From AP-15 sp963736715 (GTDB taxonomy: Bacteria > Pseudomonadota > Alphaproteobacteria > ATCC43930 > CGMCC-115725), in assembly GCA_963736715.1 (NCBI GenBank), contig CAVTQA010000004.1:124001-188000 (forward strand): DNA of 64,000 bases. Direction: 5' to 3'. Each line of letters begins with the position of its first letter. Position 1 is the stretch's first letter. This document shows, in pieces, positions 19,113 through 27,504 of the stretch. A program made the translations under genes and the position numbers. The notes below the pieces were generated by a model. That model searched no databases. It had not been told where the DNA came from and was given only the letters and a program-made list of their open reading frames with translations.

Positions 19113-19197
19113 TTGGTCGACGACACCCCGGTACCGGTCCTGGCACCGGGCACTGGCAAGACCAAGACCGGGCGATTATGGACCTATGTCCGAGACA
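19113..19197 (+). pseudogene. IS66 transposase (TnpC) fragment
   Basis: LVDDTPVPVLAPGTGKTKTGRLWTYVRD is the conserved catalytic-core segment of IS66 TnpC. It directly abuts the 3' end of a heme-binding-protein gene copy. Its second half (from 19154) was copied with the 421-bp tandem duplication and reappears at 19575-19618. Confidence 0.75.
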
Positions 19198-19995
19198 AGT
19201 CGCTGGGATGCCGCCCGCCGGATCGGATCATTTAAGCTGTTCGGCGACTTTGTCGAGCCCGGCCTGGACGCACGGCTCGTCGACGCCGGGCGAGCCGGAG
19301 ACGCCGACTCCGGCAATAACCTCGTCGCCGAGTTTAACCGGCAACCCGCCGGGAATGGCGATGACGTTGGGCAAGGTTACCTGCTGGCGCACCACCGGGT
19401 CGTTGTCGGCGAAGCGCTTGGCATAGGCGGTCGTCGAGGTGCGAAAGCTGCACGCGGTATAGGCTTTGCGCCGAGCGTTCTCCATCGTATGCGGGCCGGC
19501 ATTGTCGGCGCGCATCGCGACAATGACCTCGCCGGCGCGGTCGACCACGACGGCCGAAACGGCGTAGCCCTTGCTGGCAAGACCAAGACCGGGCGATTAT
19601 GGACCTATGTCCGAGACGAGTCGCTGGGATGCCGCCCGCCGGATCGGATCATTTAAGCTGTTCGGCGACTTTGTCGAGCCCGGCCTGGACGCACGGCTCG
19701 TCGACGCCGGGCGAGCCGGAGACGCCGACTCCGGCAATAACCTCGTCGCCGAGTTTAACCGGCAACCCGCCGGGAATGGCGATGACGTTGGGCAAGGTTA
19801 CCTGCTGGCGCACCACCGGGTCGTTGTCGGCGAAGCGCTTGGCATAGGCGGTCGTCGAGGTGCGAAAGCTGCACGCGGTATAGGCTTTGCGCCGAGCGTT
19901 CTCCATCGTATGCGGGCCGGCATTGTCGGCGCGCATCGCGACAATGACCTCGCCGGCGCGGTCGACCACGACGGCCGAAACGGCGTAGCCCTTGG
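19154..19995. repeat. 421-bp tandem duplication (two units)
   Basis: Units 19154-19574 and 19575-19995 are almost identical; one A/G difference is seen, near 19197 versus 19618. Each unit holds the end of the IS66 fragment and the 3' part of the heme-binding-protein gene. The duplication leaves one full gene (19649-20140) and one 5'-truncated copy (19228-19574). Confidence 0.88.
19228..19574 (-). pseudogene. HbpS/GlcG-type protein, 5'-truncated copy
   Basis: This copy encodes only GYAVSAVVVDRAGEVIVAMRADN... to EQLK-stop, identical to the C-terminal part of the complete gene next door. The signal peptide and first helix are missing and it has no start signal. It arose from the 421-bp tandem duplication. 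Confidence 0.85.
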
Positions 19996-20140
19996 CCGCG
20001 CAGCTGTCGATCGCCGTCTCCGCGATCGTCTTAGCCATCGAATAAGAGAGGTCACGGTGGCTTAGCAGCTGCGAGTGAGCGAGCGGGGCGACAGCGCTCA
20101 TAGCGCCGACCAAGACGAGACGGAAAAATATCGCCCGCAT
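19649..20140 (-). CDS. HbpS/GlcG-type (DUF336) heme-binding protein, secreted
   Basis: 163 residues from an ATG at 20140. A signal peptide (MRAIFFRLVLVGAMSAVAPLAHS) is followed by the DUF336 fold: MAKTIAETAIDSCAAKGYAVSAVVVDRAGEVIVAMRADNAGPHTMENARRKAYTA, then LPNVIAIPGGLPVKLGDEVIAGVGVSGSPGVDEPCVQAGLDKV. Proteins of this fold act as periplasmic or extracellular heme or small-ligand binders. The longer in-frame extension upstream is antisense to the TPR chimera and should not be used. The gene is intact, and its own 3' part is duplicated downstream. Confidence 0.85.
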   Translation of the reverse strand: MRAIFFRLVLVGAMSAVAPLAHSQLLSHRDLSYSMAKTIAETAIDSCAAKGYAVSAVVVDRAGEVIVAMRADNAGPHTMENARRKAYTACSFRTSTTAYAKRFADNDPVVRQQVTLPNVIAIPGGLPVKLGDEVIAGVGVSGSPGVDEPCVQAGLDKVAEQLK

Positions 20141-20229
20141 GACTGTTCGACCCTCCCTGAGGTTGACTGAAAGATGCGGGGAGTCCCTTCCTTTTTGATA
20201 GAGTAAAAAAACCAAGGGTCTCTGCTTGG

Positions 20230-20375
20230 CGGCAGCGAGCGCGGGAGCCCGGAGCTCAATCCAGTGGAGCGGGTTTGGCACTATCTTCGCAGCCACTGGC
20301 TCGCCAACTCGGTATTTCCCAGCCCGGCGGAGATCATGGATGCCTGCGAGACGGCGTGGAACCGGTTCGAGCGCG
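20230..20375 (+). pseudogene. IS630 transposase, C-terminal fragment
   Basis: The segment PELNPVERVWHYLRSHWLANSVFPSPAEIMDACETAWNRF is the conserved end of IS630-type transposases (the catalytic Glu is in NPVE). A near-identical segment is found in the relic at 58360-59459. Here it is joined in frame to a TPR-domain fragment. Confidence 0.8.
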
Positions 20376-21175
20376 ACCGCGCCGAAGCGGCTCGTTACGG
20401 CTTCGACACCTGCACGGCTTGCCACGCTGTGTTGGGCTGGGTCTTCTGGGATCAGGGCTATCCCGATCAGGCGCTCCGCCATGCGGAAGAAGCGATCGCC
20501 GCAGCCCGCGCCGCCTCGCATCCCCTGAGCGATGCCTTCGCTCTCTCCTTCGCGGCAATGCTTCATCAATTGCGCGGCGAGGTGGCGCTCTGCCGCGAAC
20601 GGGCCGAGGCGGCTCTCGCCCTCGCGACCGAGCAGCTCCTTCCGTATTGGGCCGCGCACGCCATGGCGCTTGGCGGCTGGGCTCTGGTGAAACAAGGCCA
20701 AGCGGAAGAAGGGCTTCCGCGGCTGCGAGCGGGGCGAGACGCCGGTCGCGCGACCGGCTCCAAAGTCCGTGAGCCGCAATGGCTCGCCCTTCTTGCCGAG
20801 GCTTGCCTCGCGGCCGGCCGGATAGAGGAGGGGCTCTCGGCCGTCCGCGAGGCGCTCGCAGAGATCGAGGAGACCGCGGCCCGCTACTACGAGGCCGAAC
20901 TCAACCGGCTCGAAGGCGAACTCGTTCTCGCCTCCAACGAGCCCGACGAGAGCGGGGCGGAAGCCTCGTTTCGCAAGGCGATCGCGATCGCCCGCGCCCA
21001 GCAGGCAAAGGCGTTCGAACTAAGGGCGGCGCTGAGCCTTGCGCGGCTTTGGCGGCGTCAGGGTCGCCGCGACGCGGCGCGCGACCTGCTCGCACCCGTT
21101 TACGCCTGGTTCACCGAGGGCTTCGATACCGCCGACCTGATGGACGCGAAGGCGCTGCTCGACAAGTTTTCATGA
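20264..21175 (+). CDS. Chimeric ORF: IS630 tail fused to TPR domain fragment
   Basis: 303 codons are open from an ATG at 20264. Residues 1-36 are the IS630 transposase tail. From about residue 40 (GFDTCTACHAVLGWVFWDQGYPDQALRHAEEAIAAARA) the rest is a series of about six helical TPR-like repeats ending DLMDAKALLDKFS. These resemble the C-terminal region of large AfsR/adenylate-cyclase-type ATPase regulators. The N-terminal domains of that regulator are missing. The frame is long, undamaged and could be translated, but there is no clear ribosome-binding site and the fusion is probably accidental. Confidence 0.6.
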   Translation: MERVWHYLRSHWLANSVFPSPAEIMDACETAWNRFERDRAEAARYGFDTCTACHAVLGWVFWDQGYPDQALRHAEEAIAAARAASHPLSDAFALSFAAMLHQLRGEVALCRERAEAALALATEQLLPYWAAHAMALGGWALVKQGQAEEGLPRLRAGRDAGRATGSKVREPQWLALLAEACLAAGRIEEGLSAVREALAEIEETAARYYEAELNRLEGELVLASNEPDESGAEASFRKAIAIARAQQAKAFELRAALSLARLWRRQGRRDAARDLLAPVYAWFTEGFDTADLMDAKALLDKFS

Positions 21176-21289
21176 GCGGGCTGTCGGCACCTCCGCCAGT
21201 CTGGCGGATGACCGCTTCGTCCAACTCGACGGGAACGCGTCCTCATGCCCCATAGCGGGCATCTCGCCTTGCCTTGCGGATGGGCGGGG

Positions 21290-21760
21290 GGCGGGACCTG
21301 ATTGCTGTCCAGTACGCCCTGCCCGGTCGGCAAACGTTTCGTTCTTCCCGTCCGCGGCCGCGGCGGAGGCGGCCGGCTTCCGCCCGTGCCTGCGCTGCCG
21401 GCCGGAAACTGCTCCATTTTGTAGAGCCTGGATCGGCAGCCGGGCGACGGTCGAGCGGGGCTTGCGGCTTATCGTCGAGGAGGGAGCACTCGATCAGGAG
21501 GGAGCCACTGTGGAACACCTGGCCGAGCGCCTCGGCGTGGGGTCAAGGCAGCTGACGCGATTATTCGCGCGTCATCTCCAGGCTAGTCCTTCAAAAGTGG
21601 CAAGGACCGCGCGCGCGCAGCGAGCCAAACGCCTCCTCGACGAGACAGCCTGCCAATGACCGAGATCGCGATGCGGGCGGGTTTCGGGAGCCTGCGACGG
21701 TTCAACTCCGTCTTTGTTGAAGTGTACGGCAGGCCGCCGACCGAGATTCGCCGCACGCGG
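21290..21760 (+). pseudogene. Ada/AraC-type regulator fragment
   Basis: In shifting frames the plus strand reads AAAAEAAGFRPCLRCRPETAP (end of the Ada zinc-binding domain), RLIVEEGALDQEGATVEHLAERLGVGSRQLTRLFARHLQASP and MTEIAMRAGFGSLRRFNSVFVEVYGRPPTEIRR (two AraC-type helix-turn-helices). It is a second, decayed version of the N-terminal half of the intact ada-alkA gene at 23440-25023. Frameshifts near 21430 and a stop near 21657 inactivate it. Confidence 0.7.
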
Positions 21761-21824
21761 CGAACAGGTCTTCATGCCCCGGACCAGACCGACGCCAGTG
21801 ATTTGAGCGCCCCAGCGCTGGCAG

Positions 21825-22743
21825 TTAGGCGGACGCAACCACGAAGCCGGCGCGTGGAAAATGCACACAGACCTCGCCGACTTCGCGATCGCTACGCCGG
21901 ATGACGATCTCATCGGCGCTCGAGGCGATCAATTCACCGACGACCGGATCGCGTCCGGTATCGTCCGGAGCGACGCTGATTGTCTGGCCAGGCTTCCGGC
22001 CGCTGGGGTCCCGCGGGTCGGCGGTTGCGGTCACGATCGACGTGGCAGCCCTGGCGGCATCGAGCGCTTCTTGCGAAGTCATTTGGCTCCGCTTGCCGTG
22101 GCCGATCGCGGCGACGCGCTCGGTCCAAGTCAGCAGCCTCGGAAAGCCGTCGAGCGGCGCGGCTGTTGGTCCGAAATTTTGTTTCAAGAACCAAATCGGA
22201 TGGTAGGCGGCGAGGTCGGCAAGGCTAGCGGCGGAGCCCTGCAAAAATGATCGACTGTCAGCCAGGCTCTGGTCCAGCCAATCGAAATGCGCGCGCAGCT
22301 GATCGAGCAGGTTCGGCACTGCCGCCATCATTGCGGCGGGGTCTATATTTCGGCCGGAGAATTTGGCTCGGTCTTCAAGAAATCCCTCGGGCAACGCGTC
22401 GGGCTTCTTCGCGAATGCGATGCTGACAGCTGGGCTGAACGTTGTCTTCTCGGCCCACCAGGCAAGCGCGTCGGCCGCGCCGCGGCCGGCTGGATAAAAG
22501 CTGCGGGGTGGGGTGCCGGCGCTCGAGTTCGCGCATGATCAACTGGCTATCGCAATAGATGTCCGCGCCGATCTGCAACACCGGCGTTTTACGGTAGCCT
22601 CCTGTCAGCGCCGTCAGGTCGGGTTTTGGCATAATCACGGGGATCTCCACCGATCCCCAGGCCAGGCCCTTGAGACCAAGACCGAGCCGAACTTTCTCCG
22701 AATAGGGAGAGGTTTCGTAATGGTGCAGGATAATATCGGTCAT
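21825..22743 (-). pseudogene. Glutathione S-transferase-like protein, copy 2, one frameshift
   Basis: The N-terminal half (MTDIILHHYETSPYSEKVRLGLGLKGL ... TALTGGYRKTPVLQIGADIYCDSQLIMRELERRHP) is intact from 22743. One extra base near 22505 then breaks the frame, and the remaining domain continues from PEGFLEDRAKFSGRNIDPAAMMAAVP to the stop. It is a close paralogue of copy 1 at 16211-17127, with a different single lesion. At least one functional ancestor existed; either lesion could also be a sequencing indel. Confidence 0.8.
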
Positions 22744-22946
22744 GAGGAGGGTCCTCGTTCGTGATGACGCAGTATGCTCGAGGGCACGGCATTAAGCTGG
22801 CCGCTTCCGGACATCGTCATCTGCAGAAAGAACGGCACTGCCGCGATCGCGCAGCTCGCACCGACAACGAATTGACCCGTGCCGGAGGGGATTGCTATCG
22901 GCTGATCCGGTTGGTCTGCGACGGCTGGCATTCGCGAGCTAGTAGA

Positions 22947-23519
22947 TCAGGCTGCGTTTGAGACGCGCCTTACCGCTAGGTCCTCGAAGGCAGCGCCTTC
23001 ATGAGCGAGCAGCCACCGTTTGCGGTCGACGCCACCGCCATAGCCCGTAAGGCTGGCATCCGCGCCGATGACGCGATGGCAAGGAACCACGATGGCAATC
23101 GGGTTGGCCCCGTTAGCAAGGCCGACGGCGCGAGCGGAGTTCGGCCGTCCCAGGTTTCGCGCCAACGCGCCATAACTTAACGTTGTCCCCGGCCGAATTC
23201 CGCGAAGCGCCGCCCAGACCTTATGTTGAAACGAAGTGCCAGCCGTCGCGACCGGAATGGCATCGATCGCGGTTAGATCGCCCGCGAAATAACCGGCAAG
23301 TGCGTGCCGAATTGCCGCCGGTGTCTTGCGGCTCTTTACGACAAAATCATTTCCATCGTCACCGTAATGCCGCCTGAGGAGCCGCCGCATCCGGGCTTCG
23401 AAGTCATGAAAGTCGAGAGCTCGTACACGCTCTTCGGGATCATGGATGAGGAGCATCGTCCCGACCGGGCTTTCGGCCCGGTCGATAAAGAACGTTTGAG
23501 GTGGCATCGGGTTGGGCAT
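22947..23519 (-). CDS. ogt: Methylated-DNA--protein-cysteine methyltransferase
   Basis: 190 residues. The suicide active site PCHRVIG is present (ANPIAIVVPCHRVIGADASLTGYGGG), preceded by the DNA-binding helix-turn-helix region FQHKVWAALRGIRPGTTLSYGALARNLGRPNSARAVGLAN. The protein removes O6-alkyl groups from guanine by irreversible transfer to the Cys. The reading frame starts inside the 3' end of the upstream ada-alkA gene (overlap about 80 bp), which indicates translational coupling in one alkylation-repair operon. An alternative start a few codons later (MPPQTF) is equally plausible. Confidence 0.9.
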   Translation of the reverse strand: MPNPMPPQTFFIDRAESPVGTMLLIHDPEERVRALDFHDFEARMRRLLRRHYGDDGNDFVVKSRKTPAAIRHALAGYFAGDLTAIDAIPVATAGTSFQHKVWAALRGIRPGTTLSYGALARNLGRPNSARAVGLANGANPIAIVVPCHRVIGADASLTGYGGGVDRKRWLLAHEGAAFEDLAVRRVSNAA

Positions 23520-25023
23520 CGAGATTGTCCTTTGAGTTGGTGCGGGCGCTCGCTCTCACTGCCTCCGCATCGCCTGTCCAGAGGTGTTGAGCTGCATAGG
23601 CTCGCCACGGTCGCCAGGCCTCCGCTCTAGCAAGGACTTCGCTGGCCGCGGGCCGCGTGCCGCCCGGAGGTGTTAAAGCTCGCATAAGACCGATATCGGC
23701 GGCCGGAAAGGCATCCGGCTCACGCAACACGCGCATGGCAATGTATTGCGCTGTCCATTCGCCGATCCCGCGCAGCGAGCGGAGCTTGGCTATTGCGCCC
23801 TCCAGCGACTGCGTAGGGCGGAAAAGACCCGCATCGGCGGCAGCAGCGCGAGCCAGTGCTGACAGCGCATCCGCGCGGATAGTGGGCATTCCGAGCGATC
23901 GCAAATCGGCTTGAGCCAATCTTTCGGGTGTCGGGAACGTATGCGTCAGGCTCTCCCCGTCGATGGGACACAGCTTCTCGCCATAGGCGGCGACCAGTCT
24001 CGCCGCAAGTTTCAAGGCACCCGTTACGGTAATTTGCTGGCCGAGCATGGCGCGAACGGCGACTTCGAAGCCGTCCCACGCGCCCGGCACTCGCAGGCCC
24101 GGACGCCGGGCGACCAGCGGCGCAAGCAGCGGGTCTTGAGCAAGGTCCTCGCCGATGGCCAGCGGGTCCGCGCTGAGGTCGAAAACGCGTCGAACGCGCC
24201 GAACAATCGTGGCAAGCGATGCGATGCGCGGAAAGCGGATCGTCACGCGCAGGCCGCGCTCCCGCTCGTCCGGTTGAACACTGATCGCCCCTTGCGCACC
24301 GTCCAATGCGATCGAGCGCCGGTAGCGTTTACTCTCGTCAATCGCTTCGATGCCGGTAATCGCCCTTGCCGCGAGAAAGCCGATCATCGCATCCCAATCG
24401 TAGGGCGGTGCATAGGGCAGCATGAGCGTGATGCCTTCTGCGCCTGTCTGCTCGCCGCCGGCACTGCTCGACCGGCGCAGCTCGCGAGGCGGTCGCCGAT
24501 ACAGCATGTGGAATATCGCGTTGAAGCGACGGATGCTGCTGAAGCCAGACGCCAAGGCGATTTCCGTCATCGGCATGGTCGTCTCGACGATGAGCTGCTT
24601 GGCAAAGAGCACGCGGCGTGTCTGAGCGACAGCGATGGGCGATGTTCCCAGGTGCTGCCTGAACAGCCGCCGCAATTGCCGCTCACCGACCCCAAGCCGT
24701 TCCGCTAGCGCATCAACCGCCTCGCCATCGAGCGCGCCCTCGGCAATCAGCGCCAAGCCGCGCGAAACGGTGTTCGACGTGCCTCGCCACGCCGCTAGGT
24801 CCGGAGAACTCTCCGGGCGACATCGAAGACAGGGGCGAAAACCTGCCTCCTGCGCCGCGCTCGCCGTGGGATAGAACGTTATGTTCTCCTGTTTTGGCGT
24901 ACGCGCGGGGCAGATCGGTCTGCAATAAACTCCTGTCGTGCGGACGGCGATAAACATCCGTCCGTCGAACCGCGCATCACGGGTCGATAACGCTCGATAG
25001 CAGGCTTCGTGATCCAGTTCCAT
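23440..25023 (-). CDS. alkA: Ada-type regulator fused to 3-methyladenine DNA glycosylase II
   Basis: 527 residues. Residues 1-75 form the Ada zinc-binding domain with four cysteines (GVYCRPICPARTP ... FRPCLRCRP). About 85-185 is an AraC-type double helix-turn-helix (LAERLGVGERQLRRLFRQHLGTSP, EIALASGFSSIRRFNAIFHMLYRRPP). About 195-500 is the AlkA fold with the helix-hairpin-helix LRSLRGIGEWTAQYIAMRVLREPDAFPAADIGL, in which the catalytic Asp lies in PAADIGL. The protein senses methyl-phosphotriesters and excises alkylated bases. The last 40 residues overlap ogt. The upstream region shares a stretch (about 25028-25095) with the GST copies. Confidence 0.9.
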   Translation of the reverse strand: MELDHEACYRALSTRDARFDGRMFIAVRTTGVYCRPICPARTPKQENITFYPTASAAQEAGFRPCLRCRPESSPDLAAWRGTSNTVSRGLALIAEGALDGEAVDALAERLGVGERQLRRLFRQHLGTSPIAVAQTRRVLFAKQLIVETTMPMTEIALASGFSSIRRFNAIFHMLYRRPPRELRRSSSAGGEQTGAEGITLMLPYAPPYDWDAMIGFLAARAITGIEAIDESKRYRRSIALDGAQGAISVQPDERERGLRVTIRFPRIASLATIVRRVRRVFDLSADPLAIGEDLAQDPLLAPLVARRPGLRVPGAWDGFEVAVRAMLGQQITVTGALKLAARLVAAYGEKLCPIDGESLTHTFPTPERLAQADLRSLGMPTIRADALSALARAAAADAGLFRPTQSLEGAIAKLRSLRGIGEWTAQYIAMRVLREPDAFPAADIGLMRALTPPGGTRPAASEVLARAEAWRPWRAYAAQHLWTGDAEAVRASARTNSKDNLDAQPDATSNVLYRPGRKPGRDDAPHP

Positions 25024-25273
25024 GGGACCAGTATGCCCGAGGGCGCGGCATTAAGCTGGTCGTTTTCGGCCGTCGTCGTCCGCAGAAAGGGCCGCCTCGC
25101 CTTCAGATACCGTGTCCCTGGTGCTCGCTACTCGACCAATGGCAGGAATCGGCGCTCAGCTGCCGATTTTGCATGGCCGCCGGAATGGGCGAGTTTGCCC
25201 ATATTCCGGCAATTCACTGGCGCGACCAGACCGGCTGGATATGGCGCCGCGCGTGGGCGTGCTTTCGTTTCCT

Positions 25274-25759
25274 TTAACCTGGTTGGAAGGTCAGCGTCAG
25301 TTCGGCGATGCCGCCGGCGACGTTAAATCCCCTGTTACCTTCGACGCTGAGCGGCTGCAGCGAGATTGAATTACCGAAGCCGCCAAACATCACATTCGCG
25401 CCGACCCCGATCCCGACACTGGCGCTTCCAGTAGCGCCGACGTAAGTGCCCGCCAGCAAACCCGGCCCGGTGTTGTTGGTGGGTGCGAGCACGGCCCAGG
25501 CCATGACCGCGCCCTCTACGTAACCGATGTCGACCCCGAATTTGTTGATTGCGCCCACATAATGTTGCGGAGCAACGCCATCGGGAGCAAAGGTGCAGTT
25601 GACCGTCCGCGAGGAGCCGAAGATGAAACCGAACCCGCCGGCTACGTTGCAGGTCATAATGCCGGCCTTCACAGCTTGCGCTTGAGCCGGCGCTTCGAAC
25701 GCCAAGACACCGCCCATTAAGTCGAGGGCGATGATCACAACCAGTAGTTTTCTGATCAT
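25274..25759 (-). CDS. DUF992 secreted protein
   Basis: 161 residues with a signal peptide (MIRKLLVVIIALDLMGGVLAFEAPAQA). The DUF992 body follows: AGIMTCNVAGGFGFIFGSSRTVNCTF, HYVGAINKFGVDIGYVEGAVMAWAVLAPT, GLLAGTYVGATGSASVGIGVGANVMFGG and ISLQPLSVEGNRGFNVAGGIAELTL. The two cysteines (MTC, VNC) are probably disulfide-linked in the periplasm. DUF992 proteins are typical of Rhizobiales-type alphaproteobacteria and their function is unknown. It is intact. The 25024-25273 stretch upstream of its stop has no gene. Confidence 0.88.
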   Translation of the reverse strand: MIRKLLVVIIALDLMGGVLAFEAPAQAQAVKAGIMTCNVAGGFGFIFGSSRTVNCTFAPDGVAPQHYVGAINKFGVDIGYVEGAVMAWAVLAPTNNTGPGLLAGTYVGATGSASVGIGVGANVMFGGFGNSISLQPLSVEGNRGFNVAGGIAELTLTFQPG

Positions 25760-26048
25760 CCATCAACTCCAATGCCAATTCTCGCTAAGTCGAGGCGCGA
25801 AGTTCCACTACTGGTCGTATAGCTTGCCTCTACGCGCGCGCACCATAGGTGGGCCGGCGGCCAGGTCTCCAGCTTGGCTTATCGCGGGGCTGACGGAATT
25901 CAAAGGGACGCGCTCATGCTTTGGCTTCGCTCGATGCGGCGAATCGCTTTAAACAGGCTCGCGAGTGGCTAATTGTCCCACGGGCTTCGATTGACAGTCC
26001 GGTCACTGTGACGCTTGACGCAGTTCGCAGCGCCTTCCCTGTTTTTCA
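25760..26048. other. Stretch with no recognisable gene
   Basis: This is the upstream region of the DUF992 gene plus decayed sequence. No supported frame or repeat is seen. Confidence 0.4.
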
Positions 26049-26280
26049 CAGGTCACACTGCCGGGGCTGATCGCAGCCGGTCGGGAGCGGCCGGCGGCCG
26101 ACCCAGTTGCCGCCCAGGCGTTCCAAGTGCCGGCCGACAGCGCGATCTTCCTGATCGAGCGCACGTCCTATACCACGGACACTCGGCCAGTCGATTATGA
26201 GAGGCTGCACTATCGTGGCGATCTGATCCGGTTTGTGACGCGCCTTGCCCGAGGCCCAAGTGCTTCGATGCAAGGGTGAC
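26049..26280 (+). pseudogene. GntR-family regulator, UTRA-domain C-terminal fragment
   Basis: The frame ends FQVPADSAIFLIERTSYTTDTRPVDYERLHYRGDLIRFVTRLAR, then a stop. This is the diagnostic end of the UTRA ligand-binding domain of HutC-type GntR regulators (ER-x-(S/T)-Y...PV-(D/E)-x-E-x-x-x-Y-R-(G/A)-D-x-(Y/I)-x-F). The DNA-binding domain and most of the sensor domain are absent. Confidence 0.7.
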
Positions 26281-26550
26281 TGTGCTCGGTGGGGCGGCGC
26301 ATCCAATGTATCCGATTGGCCAACGACAAACGGCCGGAATCGGCGCTCTGCAGCCGATAGCTGACGACGCGGTGTATGGGCGAAGATGCCCCAATTGAGA
26401 CCTTCGGTGCGAGCGTCAGCCAATGAGCTAGGGGCACGAAGCTGCCGTCGTGAAGATTGCCCGCAGTGAGGACGAGCAGGTGCAGGCGCTCGCGGCAGGG
26501 CAACCCGACCTGCTATAGACTCTCGGAACGGGACTGCGAGAGATAGGAAC

Positions 26551-26993
26551 ATGAAGATCGATGTTGCCAAGGCCCGCGCGCGCAGCGGATCGCGTTATCC
26601 CAGACCCTTTGACGAACCCTGCCGAAAAAAGACCCGACGTCGGCTCGGTCAGGCCGGCGGTCTCACCCAATTTGGCGTCAATTTGTTGGAGCTGGATCCG
26701 GGCGCCTGGTCTAGTCAGCGCCATTGGCACGCCCACGAAGACGAGTTCATCTACGTTCTGCGGGGACCGGTCGTGCTTGTCACCGACGCGGGCGATACCG
26801 CCCTCGCGATTGCGCCGGCTTCAAGGCCGGTGAGCGCGCTGGCCATCATCTGCAGAACCGCGGCGAAGCAACCGCATTGATCCTAGAGGTCGGCACCAGA
26901 GGTTGGGCCGAGGCCCACGCCGAATATCCTGACATCGATCTGCGTGTGACCTCACAAGGTTACATCCGAAAGGACGGTACGCCCTATTCGTAG
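26551..26993 (+). pseudogene. Cupin-domain protein, one frameshift
   Basis: The first part (GGLTQFGVNLLELDPGAWSSQRHWHAHEDEFIYVLRGPVVLVTDAG) holds the cupin metal motif G-x5-HxH-x3-E. After a one-base shift near 26805 the sequence resumes as CAGFKAGERAGHHLQNRGEATALILEVGTRG ... ITSQGYIRKDGTPYS-like, with the second cupin motif (P/A-G-x-x-H-x3-N). Without the shift this is a complete small cupin of about 147 residues. A single-base error or a recent mutation are both possible. Confidence 0.75.
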
Positions 26994-27036
26994 CCTCCCG
27001 CCGGAAGCCGAACACGCGCGTCTACGGTGGAACCCC

Positions 27037-27318
27037 TGAGGTGAGCGATTTGTCGTAATCTCCGGATGCTCAGGCGGTGGCAAGTCGACTCTGTTGGCCG
27101 AGCTTCAGGCCCGCGGGTACCATGTCGTCGAAGAGCCTGGGCGTCGGGTTGTGAAGCGCGAACTCGAAAACGGTGGCAATGAGCTTCCCTGGACCGATGG
27201 CGCCGCATTCGCGCGCCGGACAATAGAGGTTGCACCTTCGGACCGGGAGGCAGTTGGAGAGCAGCCGGGATGGGTCTTCTTCGATCGTGGGCTAATCGAT
27301 GCCAGCTCTGCGCTTGAG
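27037..27318 (+). pseudogene. AAA_28-type ATPase, 5' part, interrupted by IS21
   Basis: VVISGCSGGGKSTLLAELQARGYHVVEEPGRRVVKREL gives the Walker A motif (GCSGGGKS) of a small P-loop ATPase/kinase-like protein. WVFFDRGLIDASSALE holds the Walker-B-like FFDRG. The frame stops being this gene exactly at 27318, where the IS21 end TGTCAATCGGCA begins. The start region (GTGAGCGAT at about 27041) is one base out of frame with the Walker A part, so the 5' end may carry a small deletion or a read error. The 3' part is at 29847-30114. Confidence 0.8.
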
Positions 27319-27504
27319 TGTCAATCGGCACGCAATTGGGACCCCGGATCGGCATGGAAAAGGGACCCCTCACCGGCGTTGGGGCAGGCTTGTCCCGGTA
27401 GCGAACAGGAGGGTCCCGCGCGCGTCGCGCAGTGCCCTCACGAGCGACGGAGCGGCGCGCGTGGGAGGTGCCTGTTTGCCCACCGGGGCAAGCCGGGGTG
27501 GCAC

